Of a DNA stretch of 20,417 nt, positions 1-7,098 are shown piece after piece; position 1 is the first letter of the stretch, and every line of letters begins with the position of its first letter. The position numbers and the translations under genes are program-made. Source of the DNA: Syntrophomonas sp. UBA5314 (GTDB lineage Bacteria; Bacillota; Syntrophomonadia; Syntrophomonadales; Syntrophomonadaceae). The notes beneath the pieces are model-generated. The model was not told the origin of the DNA and searched no databases. It was given only the letters and a program-made list of their open reading frames with translations. The stretch lies in assembly GCA_002410325.1 (NCBI GenBank), contig DHRK01000070.1:4677-25093 (forward strand). Direction: 5' to 3'.

Positions 1-1664
1 TGGGAAAAACCATGTGTATATGTCTTTCGGCCATCAGCAGATGATGACCGACGCCATGAAACCATTGGGGTTATCTTTTTTTCAACTTTTAGGAAATGAC
101 GAGACTCCCCTCATTCATGTTGGCGGCCGATTGTTCATTGATCTGGCGCACGATTTGGCTTCTCCCATGGGACGAAAGATAGTGCTCACTTCTATGGGCA
201 AAATCGATCCTCTCATGGATAACGCGATCAAGAGCTTAATGAAACGAAAAGCCTTTTCTGAAGTCATTGTCGCATGGTAAAAGATGGCTTCAGTATGGGT
301 TCAGGGATATTTCTCATGGGCGCTGCCCGTTCAGTTTATCAAGATATACCGCAGCAACAACGGAAGTCATCGTTCAAACTCTAATGTCCCGGAATGAAGC
401 GTCTATAAAAGATCTTAAGCAAAGGATTGCAAACCTGTCCGGTGACGAACTGTTTGCCTTTATTATAGAAACTTATAAGCAATTAAAAGAAGCCATGTAT
501 GACCCGCAAGGTATGGCGGCGATTTATGTCGGGGTATATGCAGTGAGTTGGCTTAATAAGAACATGGAAAAGTGGTTGGGCGAAAAGAGTGCAGCAGATT
601 CGCTTTCCAAATCGGTAGTGGGCAACGTTACATCTGAAATGGGGCTTAAGCTGTTGGATGTAGCGGACGTCGTCCGGCAATATCCGGTGGTGATGGAGTA
701 TTTTCAGCACGCCGAGGACGAGACTTTTTTTGAGGACTTGACCAAGTTGGAGGGCGGTGACGCCGTCAGCCAATCCATACGGGAGTATCTTGAAAAATAC
801 GGCATGCGTTGTTCCGGTGAGATCGATATTACCAGGCCCCGCTTCAGCGAACAGCCGACTGCTCTCGTTCCCATGATTCTCAGCAACATCAAAAACTTTG
901 AGCCGGGTGCTCATAACGCCATATTTGAGCAAGGCCTGCGGGAAGCGAGGCAGAAGGAGCAGGAACTTCTCAACCGTTTGGAACAACTGTCCGGTGGAAA
1001 ACAAAAGGCCAAAAAGACCAGGAAGATGATCAGCCGTTTGCGCAATTTCACCGGTTATCGGGAATACCCGAAATACTTGATGATTGGGCGTTACTGGATC
1101 ATTAAGCAGGCCCTGCTGAAGGAGGCTGCCCGGCTCGTGCCAAAGGGGGTTATCCGGAAGAAGGAGGATATCTACTATCTGTCTTTTGAGGAACTCCGGG
1201 AGGTGGTTCGTACCAACCGGCTGGATTACAGTATCATAACCAAGCGAAAAGAGGAATACGCGGTCTATGAGAAGCTGACACCTCCGCGGGTAATGACCTC
1301 CGAGGGAGAGATTATATCCGGTGAATATGATACCGGCAGTATCCCGAAAGGTGCTCTGGCGGGCATACCTGTTTCTTCCGGAACTATTGAAGGCCGGGCC
1401 CGGGTCATTTTAAGAATGGAGGATGCCGACCTGGAGGAGGGCGATATTCTGGTCACCGCGTTTACTGACCCCAGTTGGACACCGGTGTTTGTTTCGATCA
1501 AAGGCCTGGTGACGGAAGTAGGCGGGATGATGACCCACGGTGCTGTAATTGCCAGAGAATACGGCCTGCCCGCAGTCGTCGGCGTGGAAAACGCTACCAG
1601 GCTGATTAAGGACGGACAGCGGATTAGGGTAAACGGAACAGAAGGGTATGTTGAAGTCCTGTAG
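1..1664 (+). pseudogene. PEP synthase / rifampicin phosphotransferase-like gene, 3' part, frameshifted
   Basis: The translation resembles the C-terminal two thirds of the B. subtilis Pps / Rph family: dikinases with an ATP-grasp domain, a substrate domain and a swivelling phosphohistidine domain, which phosphorylate pyruvate or rifampicin. The 5' part lies outside the window. The phosphohistidine domain is intact (TEVGGMMTHGAVIAREYGLP, His codon 1536-1538). Reading is open in one frame from base 2 to about 260 (MSFGHQQMMTDAMKPLG). The family sequence then continues in successive frames: KSLSHGKRW (261-287), GFSMGSG (286-306), YFSWALPVQFIKIYR (308-352) and VIVQTLMSRNEAS onward. Each step fits one extra base, near 260, 285, 304-307 and 368. 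From 369 to 1664 the frame is clean. The product as written would be truncated at the stop at 278-280. Family assignment is firm from memory of homologues; whether the substrate is pyruvate or a rifamycin cannot be decided. Clustered sequence errors are the alternative to real decay. Confidence 0.85.
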
Positions 1665-1685
1665 GAAAAGCCGGATGACAATGCG

Positions 1686-1964
1686 GTGGATTATACCGCA
1701 CTGATGAAAAGCCGGAATCCGGAAAAATATGAGGAATATTCCAGGCTTATGCAGGAAGGCATCAAAAACAAAGACAACCCAACCATAGGCAAAGCAATGA
1801 AGATATTCATCGATTGGAGTATAGATTTACACAAGAACCATCCTGAGGCCGTAGCCGGTGCAGTGAAGTCCAGTTCAGGATACACCCTTATTTGTCACCA
1901 GGTTCAGCTCGGGGTATACCCCCATAATACTTCACATACGGCATTCCATCTTTATCAAATATAG
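1686..1964 (+). CDS. Hypothetical protein, probably truncated
   Basis: A 92-codon ORF starting with GTG, 21 bases after the dikinase stop, without a clear ribosome binding site. The first 67 or so residues are charged and helical-looking (ALMKSRNPEKYEEYSRLMQE, then IGKAMKIFIDWSIDLHKNHP) and read like genuine protein. I do not recognise the family. The tail from about residue 68 overlaps, on the opposite strand, the 3' end of the P-loop gene (stop at 1888) and looks non-native. The likely explanation is a gene remnant cut off where the AT-rich P-loop gene was joined. It may once have been co-transcribed with the dikinase. Existence as an expressed protein is uncertain. Confidence 0.35.
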   Translation: MDYTALMKSRNPEKYEEYSRLMQEGIKNKDNPTIGKAMKIFIDWSIDLHKNHPEAVAGAVKSSSGYTLICHQVQLGVYPHNTSHTAFHLYQI

Positions 1965-2484
1965 CTGTTTCAATAACTACTGAGAATCTGCTGGCTGTCT
2001 TTATTCCATAATTCTTTTCTATAAAGGATAGTGCTTCATTTATAGGTCCACTGTAAATCACTAGGGCATTCTTAGCATCTCCTATATTGGGCAGGTTATC
2101 TTCTATTACAGTATCGACTACTACGACTGCGTCTCTAATTGGCTTGTTCCTATATGGATTTATGATTTCTTCCTTAGTCAGCACTTCAATATACGTCCCG
2201 GGTATTTCATTAGCGATTGCTCTAGCTATTAGTGATTTACCGCTTCTGCGTTCACCCACTATCATAGTATTTACACCTTTTCCAGTGCATAGTTTTGTTA
2301 TTCCTTCTTTATCAGTTTTACTAATAAACCCTTCGTTTTCTAGCTCGTCCAGTGTCACCCCTTTAAATACTCTGTCAATTCTCTTGTTTCTACGAGTTAT
2401 CCATATCCTATAATTAATGTTCTCGTTGTCCTTATCTTCCTCGTTTTTATCCCCAAATAAAAAGTGTAGTATCTTATGCAGCAA
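1888..2484 (-). CDS. P-loop NTPase, short, VirB11/CpaF-like or AAA-type
   Basis: 198 residues from a TTG start, with GGAGGG about six bases upstream. The Walker A motif is GERRSGKS at residues 77-84, followed by LIARAIANEIPGTYIEV. A Walker B-like strand (DAVVVVD) ends at Asp124. The N-terminal 45 residues are charged (GDKNEEDKDNEN). The segment LDELENEGFISKTDKEGI before the Walker A resembles the lead-in of type II/IV secretion or pilus ATPases, but no Asp or His box typical of those is obvious. The protein is much shorter than a full secretion ATPase. The gene is more AT-rich than its neighbours, points against them and has no partner genes, which suggests horizontal acquisition. NTP binding is well supported; any specific role is not. 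Confidence 0.7.
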   Translation of the reverse strand: MLHKILHFLFGDKNEEDKDNENINYRIWITRRNKRIDRVFKGVTLDELENEGFISKTDKEGITKLCTGKGVNTMIVGERRSGKSLIARAIANEIPGTYIEVLTKEEIINPYRNKPIRDAVVVVDTVIEDNLPNIGDAKNALVIYSGPINEALSFIEKNYGIKTASRFSVVIETAIFDKDGMPYVKYYGGIPRAEPGDK

Positions 2485-2820
2485 TTAAATTCCCTCCATA
2501 GTCTTTATTTATATATTTTAGTACTATTTCGTCATTACATAGTACATGATCTAACTTATGAAGCTTTATCATTCATAGGTTACTTTCGGTGGTGCTCGCT
2601 AAGAAAGCGGCGGCGGCTCAGCCTCTGCCAAAATTTCAATTACGGTTCGATATAAAAAGGGCTAGCTACATACATTTTTTATGCTTTTATTTCGTGAAAC
2701 TATAAAAAAACCCGCACCCCTCCTGAAAAATTTTTCTAATGGCCAATACTAATTTCTTTACTTTTAACATATAACAGCATAAACTAAAAGTGAACGAACG
2801 TACGCTCGGAGGAAAATAAG
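2485..2820. other. Intergenic region between divergent P-loop and TetR genes
   Basis: 336 bases with no credible gene. The stretch near 2580-2630 is locally GC-rich (a run of cggcggcgg) inside otherwise AT-rich DNA. From 2641 it is AT-rich and must hold the promoters for both divergent genes. No convincing -35/-10 pair can be pointed out. The last 30 bases contain the TetR operator candidate and the ribosome binding site GGAGG (2808-2812) of the TetR gene. Confidence 0.5.
2791..2809. promoter_or_regulatory. Putative TetR operator 1
   Basis: The sequence tgaacgaacgtacgctcgg is an imperfect palindrome centred on gtac (2800-2803), with arms cgaac and gctcg. It abuts the ribosome binding site of the TetR gene. 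The reverse complement of the second site at 3463-3482 matches it at 15 of 20 positions with the same centre. Autorepression by the adjacent TetR protein is inferred from position and symmetry. Confidence 0.6.
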
Positions 2821-3423
2821 ATGCCAATATTAAAAGAAAGACAAAATATAGAAAGACGACAGAGAATAATGAAATGCTCTTTAGACCTATTTATCGAGAA
2901 GGGTTATTTCAATACATCAATTCGAGATATTATCTATTTGTCAGAAGTCGGAACTGGGACTTTTTATAATTATTTCGCTGATAAGGAAGACCTTTTAAAA
3001 GCGCTTCTCGAAGACTTTGCCGAACAAATCATCTCAAGTATAAGCGAGTATTACACAATAGAAAAGGGTTTGTATGAGAGATTTGTAGAGACAAAACGGC
3101 TGACCATGGAAGTTTTTGCTCAAAATGAAGCTTTATCCGAGATATATTGTAGAGTTGCCGGAACAAGTGCTTCTATTGATCAATGCTTGCAGCAATTTGA
3201 GGATAGGCTGATAGAATTCTACTCAAGAAATATTGAATACGGCATCAAAAAAGGTGTTTTTAAAAATATACCCGTCTCTCCTATTGCCCACTCCATATTA
3301 GGCATCGAAAAACTCTTATTATTCAAATGGATCGTTTTCAAGACCATAACCAAAGAGGAAATGATAGAGATGGTTGTCTCTTTCCATGAAACACTGGCTG
3401 CCGGGTTGTTAATCAACGATTAG
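2821..3423 (+). CDS. TetR/AcrR family transcriptional regulator
   Basis: 200 residues, the usual TetR length. It starts at ATG with GGAGG eight bases upstream. The N-terminal helix-turn-helix is clear: KCSLDLFIEKGYFNTSIRDI, then EVGTGTFYNYFADKEDLLKA at about residues 40-61. The all-helical C-terminal half would bind an unknown ligand. A palindrome overlaps its ribosome binding site, and a near-copy lies between its stop and the next gene, a hotdog-fold thioesterase. The simplest reading is a repressor of itself and of the thioesterase, possibly sensing an acyl-CoA or aromatic compound. The ligand is inference only. Confidence 0.92.
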   Translation: MPILKERQNIERRQRIMKCSLDLFIEKGYFNTSIRDIIYLSEVGTGTFYNYFADKEDLLKALLEDFAEQIISSISEYYTIEKGLYERFVETKRLTMEVFAQNEALSEIYCRVAGTSASIDQCLQQFEDRLIEFYSRNIEYGIKKGVFKNIPVSPIAHSILGIEKLLLFKWIVFKTITKEEMIEMVVSFHETLAAGLLIND

Positions 3424-3462
3424 GTTGTTCCGGTATCTACAAGGTTTTTTATTTGCTTTTTA

Positions 3463-3482
3463 GTGAACGTACGCTCGTTCGC
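3463..3482. promoter_or_regulatory. Putative TetR operator 2, upstream of thioesterase
   Basis: The sequence gtgaacgtacgctcgttcgc, centred on gtac (3469-3472), lies 40 bases after the TetR stop and 56 bases before the thioesterase ATG. It is related in inverted orientation to the site at 2791-2809. Two similar sites, one before each gene, fit a local TetR regulon. No binding evidence can be read from sequence alone. Confidence 0.6.
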
Positions 3483-3537
3483 TAATGATATAGTTGCTTT
3501 TTGGTTTTCAAAATCGGTTCATGAGGGAGGAATTATT

Positions 3538-4050
3538 ATGCGAATGATCAATCCCGATCACATTAAGGCTGTCATTGACGTTATCAACCAGGGGCCATAC
3601 TTCCAGTTACTTTCTATGGAGGTAAGTGAGTTGGGTTTAGGTTATTCCAAGGTAGTGGTTGATCTGGAAAGAAAACACCTTAATCCCTTTGGAGGCATTC
3701 ATGGCGGCGTCTATTCCTCACTTATCGATACTGCCGCATACTGGGCGGTTTATTGTGATGTTGATGATAATGCCGGATTAATATCGCTTGATGTTCAAGT
3801 CGATAATTTAGCGCCGGTAAAAGAAGGGCGTCTTTTCGTTGAAGGAAAACGGATAAAGGCAGGAAGAAGTGTCTGTATAGCTGAGGCGACGGTTATTGAC
3901 AATAAAGGCAAGTATTTGGCTCACGGTATGTCCAAACAGATGTTAACCTCCGGTCTGCAAACAATATCTCAGGCATTATCGGCTATGGGATACAAATCCC
4001 TGCCGCCCAAGTTTATCAGTGAAGGTGAGTTGGAACGGGATATGGATTAG
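3538..4050 (+). CDS. PaaI-type hotdog-fold thioesterase
   Basis: 170 residues from the ATG at 3538, chosen because GAGGGAGG stands just before it; an upstream in-frame extension to 3463 runs through the operator and is unlikely to be translated. The hotdog signature is NPFGGIHGGVYSSLIDTAAY, with the HGG turn and the following helix carrying the usual Asp. Later strands (LISLDVQVDNLAPVKEGRLF and GRSVCIAEATVIDNKGKYLA) complete the fold. The family hydrolyses acyl- or aryl-CoA thioesters in the cytoplasm. The C-terminal 30 or so residues extend past the core fold. It is probably repressed by the TetR gene upstream. The exact substrate is unknown. Confidence 0.85.
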   Translation: MRMINPDHIKAVIDVINQGPYFQLLSMEVSELGLGYSKVVVDLERKHLNPFGGIHGGVYSSLIDTAAYWAVYCDVDDNAGLISLDVQVDNLAPVKEGRLFVEGKRIKAGRSVCIAEATVIDNKGKYLAHGMSKQMLTSGLQTISQALSAMGYKSLPPKFISEGELERDMD

Positions 4051-4149
4051 TGGGTCAAAACCGTGACGATTTTAAATCTGCTATTATGGTGCCATTATTA
4101 TGCTCCTCCCTCGGATTGGAGTACCCCACCCCAATCTTTTTTTAAATAC

Positions 4150-4180
4150 TCCCCCCTTGTGGGGGACCTTTTTATTTTTC
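4150..4180 (+). terminator. Rho-independent terminator after the thioesterase
   Basis: A six-base stem (tccccc with ggggga) and a five-base loop are followed by cctttttattttt. The position, 100 bases after the thioesterase stop, fits its terminator. Confidence 0.65.
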
Positions 4181-4208
4181 CATGAATTCCTGAGTCAGCA
4201 TTAGCCCC
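4180..4208 (+). repeat. Flanking repeat A, left copy
   Basis: The 29 bases beginning ccatgaattcctgagt match 6630-6658 at 25 positions in the same orientation. The two copies bracket the SPFH/DUF4428 pair. Confidence 0.7.
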
Positions 4209-4236
4209 CTCGCCATTTTAGCGATTGGCGAGGGTT
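4207..4236 (+). terminator. Hairpin T1, copy 1
   Basis: A nine-base stem (ccctcgcca with tggcgaggg) with a ten-base loop ttttagcgat. The same 28 bases recur exactly at 7802-7829. Here the T run is short (ttt then cattc), so termination may be weaker than in the second copy. Confidence 0.6.
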
Positions 4237-4263
4237 TCATTCTCCGCTTTTTTATATACTGAG

Positions 4264-4368
4264 TCCCGGCTATTATTGGCCGGGGCTTTTCTTTTTCACC
4301 GAATGTAAGTTTTTTGTCAGTGGACTGTCAGTCCATTTTGATACGCTGAAGAGTAAGCGGGAAGAAGT
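4264..4368 (+). repeat. Flanking repeat B, left copy
   Basis: A GC-rich hairpin, a T-rich tail, the phrase gtcagtggactgtcag and then agtaagcgggaag occur in this order. The same series, diverged, is found at 6521-6629 (gtcagcggattgtcaa, then actcagcgggagg). It is a degenerate direct repeat on both sides of the SPFH/DUF4428 pair. Confidence 0.5.
4265..4297 (+). terminator. Hairpin T2 with T-rich tail
   Basis: Stem cccggc with gccggg around tattattg, followed by gcttttcttttt. It is related in sequence and in its downstream bases to the hairpin at 6520-6541, so it belongs to the repeat that flanks the SPFH/DUF4428 pair. Confidence 0.55.
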
Positions 4369-4428
4369 CATACTTGCTTTTGGGACTTGAAATTTTTGTA
4401 TATTTTCAAAATAGAAAGGGGTTATGTA

Positions 4429-5763
4429 ATGGGGCTTTTACAAGCGGGAATTGGCGCGCTTACAGGCGTATTGTCCGATCAATGGCGGGAGTATTTCTAC
4501 TGTGATTCCATGCCCTCGGATGTGCTGGTCACAAAAGGCGCAAAGCGTGTCTCCGGCAGAAGCAGCAATACAAAGGCGTCCGAGAACATCATCACCAACG
4601 GCTCAATTATAGCAGTCAATGAAGGCCAATGCATGATGATCGTTGAACAGGGCGTTATTGTGGAATTCTGCGCCGAAGCGGGAGAATTCGTCTGGGACAA
4701 TTCCACCGAACCGACAATTTTTTACGGCGGGTTCGAACAGGGGATTAAGAACAGCTGGGAGACGCTGAAAAAGCGCTTTACGATGGGCGGCGATCCGGGG
4801 AAGGACCAGCGGGTGTACTTTTTCAACGCAAAAGAGATCATGGGCAACAAATACGGCACGGCCAACCCGGTGCCGTTCCGGGTGGTGGACCAGAATATAG
4901 GCCTTGATATGGATATCGCCATCAAGTGCTTCGGCGAGTATTCGTACAGGGTGACCGACCCCATGCTGTTTTACAAAAATGTCTGCGGAAACGTTCAAAC
5001 TGATTATACGCGCGACAAGATCGACAGCCAACTGAAAAGCGAGCTCTTAACAGCGCTTCAGCCTGCTTTTGCGAAGATTTCCACCATGGGCATCCGCTAC
5101 AGCGCCTTACCGGGACATACAGCGGAGCTGGCGGATGCGCTCAACGAGGTTCTCTCCCAGAAATGGGGAAATCTTCGCGGCGTGTCCGTTGTTTCCTTCG
5201 GCGTCAGCTCGGTCACAGCCAATGCGGAAGACGAGGCGACCATCAAGGAACTGCAGAAGAGCGCCGTATTCCGCAACCCGAATATGGCGGCGGCACATCT
5301 TGTGGGCGCTCAGGCCCAGGCGATGAAATCGGCGGCGGCAAACGAGGGCGCGGGCGCGTTTATGGCGTTCGCCGGTATGAACATGGCACAGGGCGCCAGC
5401 GGGATGAACGCGCAGAGCTTATTCAGTATGGGCGCTCAGCAACAGGCCGAGCAGCCGCCCCAGCCGGCGACGGCCCAAGCACAGTCCGCCGGGAGCTGGA
5501 CCTGTTCCTGCGGCGCGGTCAACACAGGCAAGTTCTGCATGGAGTGCGCGAAGCCCAAGCCGCAGGACGCGGCAGGCTGGACCTGCACCAAGTGCGGCGC
5601 GGTCAATAAGGGGAAATTCTGCGCGGAATGCGCCGCGCCAAAGCCGCAGGGCGTACCGCAATACAAGTGCGATAAGTGCGGCTGGGAGCCCGAAGCCGGC
5701 GCGAAGCCGCCTAAGTTCTGCCCGGAATGTGCCGACCCGTTTGACGACGGGGATATAAAATAA
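4429..5763 (+). CDS. SPFH / virion-core-like protein with three C-terminal zinc ribbons
   Basis: 444 residues from the ATG at 4429 (MGLLQAGIGALTG), preceded by AAAGGGG; an in-frame ATG at 4387 lacks a binding site. The N-terminal 300 residues form an SPFH-like domain of the YdjI type found in Firmicutes. Family features are EYFYCDSMPSDVLVTKGAKR, the segment around EGQCMMIVEQGVIVEFCAEA, and a helical AANEGAGAFMAFAGMNMAQG stretch. An Ala/Gln-rich linker leads to three zinc ribbons: WTCSCGAVNTGKFCMEC (from residue 357), WTCTKCGAVNKGKFCAEC, and YKCDKCGWEPEAGAKPPKFC ending in CPEC. SPFH proteins oligomerise at membranes; this subfamily is poorly characterised. The next gene, a DUF4428 protein, follows after 23 bases and is surely co-transcribed. 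The ribbons may recruit partners or nucleic acid (inference). Confidence 0.85.
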   Translation: MGLLQAGIGALTGVLSDQWREYFYCDSMPSDVLVTKGAKRVSGRSSNTKASENIITNGSIIAVNEGQCMMIVEQGVIVEFCAEAGEFVWDNSTEPTIFYGGFEQGIKNSWETLKKRFTMGGDPGKDQRVYFFNAKEIMGNKYGTANPVPFRVVDQNIGLDMDIAIKCFGEYSYRVTDPMLFYKNVCGNVQTDYTRDKIDSQLKSELLTALQPAFAKISTMGIRYSALPGHTAELADALNEVLSQKWGNLRGVSVVSFGVSSVTANAEDEATIKELQKSAVFRNPNMAAAHLVGAQAQAMKSAAANEGAGAFMAFAGMNMAQGASGMNAQSLFSMGAQQQAEQPPQPATAQAQSAGSWTCSCGAVNTGKFCMECAKPKPQDAAGWTCTKCGAVNKGKFCAECAAPKPQGVPQYKCDKCGWEPEAGAKPPKFCPECADPFDDGDIK

Positions 5764-5786
5764 CACATAAAACAGGAGGTGTTATT

Positions 5787-6506
5787 ATGGGACTCTTCAA
5801 CAAAAAATTCTGCGACGTTTGCGGTGATAAGATCGGACTCCTCGGCAACCGTAAATTGGAGGACGGAAACTTGTGCAAGGAGTGCGCGAAGCTGCTTTCT
5901 CCGTTTATGACGGACCGGCGCCAGTCGACCGTGGCGGAAATCAAGGAGCACCTTGAGTACCGCAAGGCCAACCAAGAAAAGGTGGCCGCTTTTTCGCCGA
6001 CAAAGATCGTCGGCGGCGAAACGAAAATCTATTTTGACGAGGACAAAAAGCAATGGCTGGTCACCCACCTTCGCGACTGGCGCAGAGAAAACCCCGACGT
6101 TATTGATTTTTCGCAGGCGATGGGGTGCATTCTGGATATCGATGAAGACAAGCGGGAGATATATCATGAGGTGGACGGGAGACAGGAGAGCTTTAATCCG
6201 CCCCATTATGAATACTCGTACGTTTTCAATATGACGATCCATGTGAACTCGCCGTGGTTTTCCGAAATACAGTTCCGCATCAATGATGACAAGATCGAGC
6301 AGCGCGGGGGCATTGCATACCGCGAGGCGCAGGCCCAAGCCGATGAGATCAAGAATACGCTCGAGCAGATAAGGTCTGCTGAACGCGAGGCCGCCGCGGC
6401 GGCAAACATGCCAAAGACTGCTACGTTATGCCCACACTGCCAAGCGACGACAATACCTGATGCCAACGGCTGCTGCGAATACTGCGGCGGCGCGATCGGA
6501 GGATAA
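5787..6506 (+). CDS. DUF4428 domain protein with C-terminal zinc ribbon
   Basis: 239 residues with AGGAGGTG ahead of the ATG. The N-terminus is a DUF4428 treble-clef-like motif: FCDVCGDKIGLLGNRKLEDG, then LCKECAKLLSPF (residues about 8-41). The middle (about 45-190) is a mixed alpha/beta region with no motif I recognise. A helical AEREAAAAANMPK stretch leads into a terminal zinc ribbon (LCPHC, 13 residues, CCEYCGG). The four-Cys modules at both ends match the style of the preceding SPFH protein, and the short gap makes an operon. The function of the family is not established; a joint scaffold with the SPFH protein is a guess from context. A strong terminator follows. Confidence 0.85.
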   Translation: MGLFNKKFCDVCGDKIGLLGNRKLEDGNLCKECAKLLSPFMTDRRQSTVAEIKEHLEYRKANQEKVAAFSPTKIVGGETKIYFDEDKKQWLVTHLRDWRRENPDVIDFSQAMGCILDIDEDKREIYHEVDGRQESFNPPHYEYSYVFNMTIHVNSPWFSEIQFRINDDKIEQRGGIAYREAQAQADEIKNTLEQIRSAEREAAAAANMPKTATLCPHCQATTIPDANGCCEYCGGAIGG

Positions 6507-6519
6507 TAAAAGGCTTTCG

Positions 6520-6552
6520 CCCCGGCCGTTACAGGCCGGGGTTTTGCTTTTG
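6520..6552 (+). terminator. Rho-independent terminator T3
   Basis: A perfect eight-base stem (ccccggcc with ggccgggg) and loop gttaca are followed by ttttgctttt. It sits 14 bases after the DUF4428 stop. Confidence 0.85.
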
Positions 6553-6629
6553 CAGGGTCAGTTTTTGGTCAGCGGATTGTCAATGAGGCTTGTTACGACG
6601 AAATAGATGTTTACTCAGCGGGAGGGCTT
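6521..6629 (+). repeat. Flanking repeat B, right copy
   Basis: A diverged copy of 4264-4368: hairpin, T-rich tail, gtcagcggattgtcaa, then actcagcgggagg. Together with repeat A it gives the order A-B-genes-B-A-like flanks, all in direct orientation. Confidence 0.5.
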
Positions 6630-6658
6630 CCATGAATTTCTGAGTTGGCATTAGCCCT
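6630..6658 (+). repeat. Flanking repeat A, right copy
   Basis: The 29 bases beginning ccatgaatttctgagt differ from 4180-4208 at four positions. Confidence 0.7.
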
Positions 6659-6691
6659 CTAAGCTAAATGACCAACGGGTTTATTTTTTTG

Positions 6692-6757
6692 TTGACATAT
6701 ACAGTTGAACTGTATAAAATTCAACTATATAGTTGAACTATACAGTTGAACGATATA
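6692..6757 (+). promoter_or_regulatory. PadR promoter with three tandem palindromic operators
   Basis: TTGACA (6692-6697) and TAAAAT (6715-6720) are separated by 17 bases. The spacer is almost wholly a perfect 19-base palindrome, tatacagttgaactgtata (6698-6716). A second perfect palindrome, ttcaactatatagttgaa, lies at 6720-6737. A third, imperfect one (two mismatched pairs), is at 6739-6757. All share the half-site aGTTGAA/TTCAACt. This is the usual position for PadR autorepression, and the three sites suggest cooperative binding by the PadR protein encoded immediately downstream. Confidence 0.8.
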
Positions 6758-6773
6758 AAAATGAGGGGTAAAG

Positions 6774-7094
6774 ATGAACATATCAAGATATTTACCGCTG
6801 ACTGAAACGACGTTTTATATTATGTTGACCTTGCGAAAAGCCAGCCATGGCTACGCGGTGATGCAGAAAGTTGAAGAATTAAGTAATGGCCGGGTAAGAA
6901 TTGCGGCAGGAACCATGTACGGAGCGATTGAGAATTTGATCAAGCAAAAGATGATTGTTTCCGTGCCCTCAGAAGATACAAGAAGGAAAACGTACCAGCT
7001 TTCACCTCTGGGGCATGAGATTTTGGCGCTGGAAGTGGAACGTTTGAAACATTTAGTAGAAGTTTATCAAAAAACAGAACCAGAGGAGGTATAA
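6774..7094 (+). CDS. PadR family transcriptional regulator
   Basis: 106 residues, the size of a compact PadR-s2 protein. It starts at ATG after AGGGG. The winged helix is visible: TTFYIMLTLRKASHGYAVMQ, KVEELSNGRVRIAAGTMYGA, IENLIKQKMIV and then a wing with RRKTYQLSPLGHEIL. The C-terminal helix EVERLKHLVEVYQK would dimerise. The promoter is covered by three palindromes, so autorepression is likely. The end of the gene carries the AGGAGG for the next gene (four bases between stop and ATG), so the two are translationally coupled. The PadR-DUF2812 pair is a recurring arrangement in Firmicutes. Confidence 0.93.
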   Translation: MNISRYLPLTETTFYIMLTLRKASHGYAVMQKVEELSNGRVRIAAGTMYGAIENLIKQKMIVSVPSEDTRRKTYQLSPLGHEILALEVERLKHLVEVYQKTEPEEV

Positions 7095-7098
7095 AGTA

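Larger units (their letters stand above)
4051..4428. other. Intergenic region packed with hairpins and repeats
   Basis: 378 bases without a gene. It contains three terminator-like hairpins (4150, 4207 and 4265) and repeat segments that reappear downstream of the SPFH/DUF4428 pair. The end (about 4370-4428) is AT-rich and must supply the promoter of the SPFH gene; no clear -35/-10 pair stands out. Confidence 0.6.

Noticed and set aside
255..372. Programmed frameshifting in the dikinase gene
   Set aside because: Four separate shifts, no slippery heptamer plus structure, and no precedent in the family. Decay or sequence error is simpler.
483..1004. Minus-strand open frame inside the dikinase gene
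   Set aside because: The plus strand carries clear family sequence throughout; no start signal on the minus strand.
2680..2751. 23-codon ORF starting at ATG 2680
   Set aside because: No ribosome binding site, no recognisable sequence, and very short in AT-rich DNA.
3463..3537. Upstream start of the thioesterase
   Set aside because: It would be translated through the operator palindrome, has no binding site, and the ATG at 3538 has a strong one.
5436..6338. Long minus-strand open frame (300 codons)
   Set aside because: It lies opposite the SPFH and DUF4428 genes, has an Ala/Gly/Cys-skewed composition mirrored from them, no binding site and no family-like motif. The plus-strand genes are well supported.
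4429..6506. SPFH/DUF4428 pair as a classical transposon or phage module
   Set aside because: No transposase, integrase or inverted ends; the flanking repeats are direct and degenerate, so only a rearrangement is suggested.
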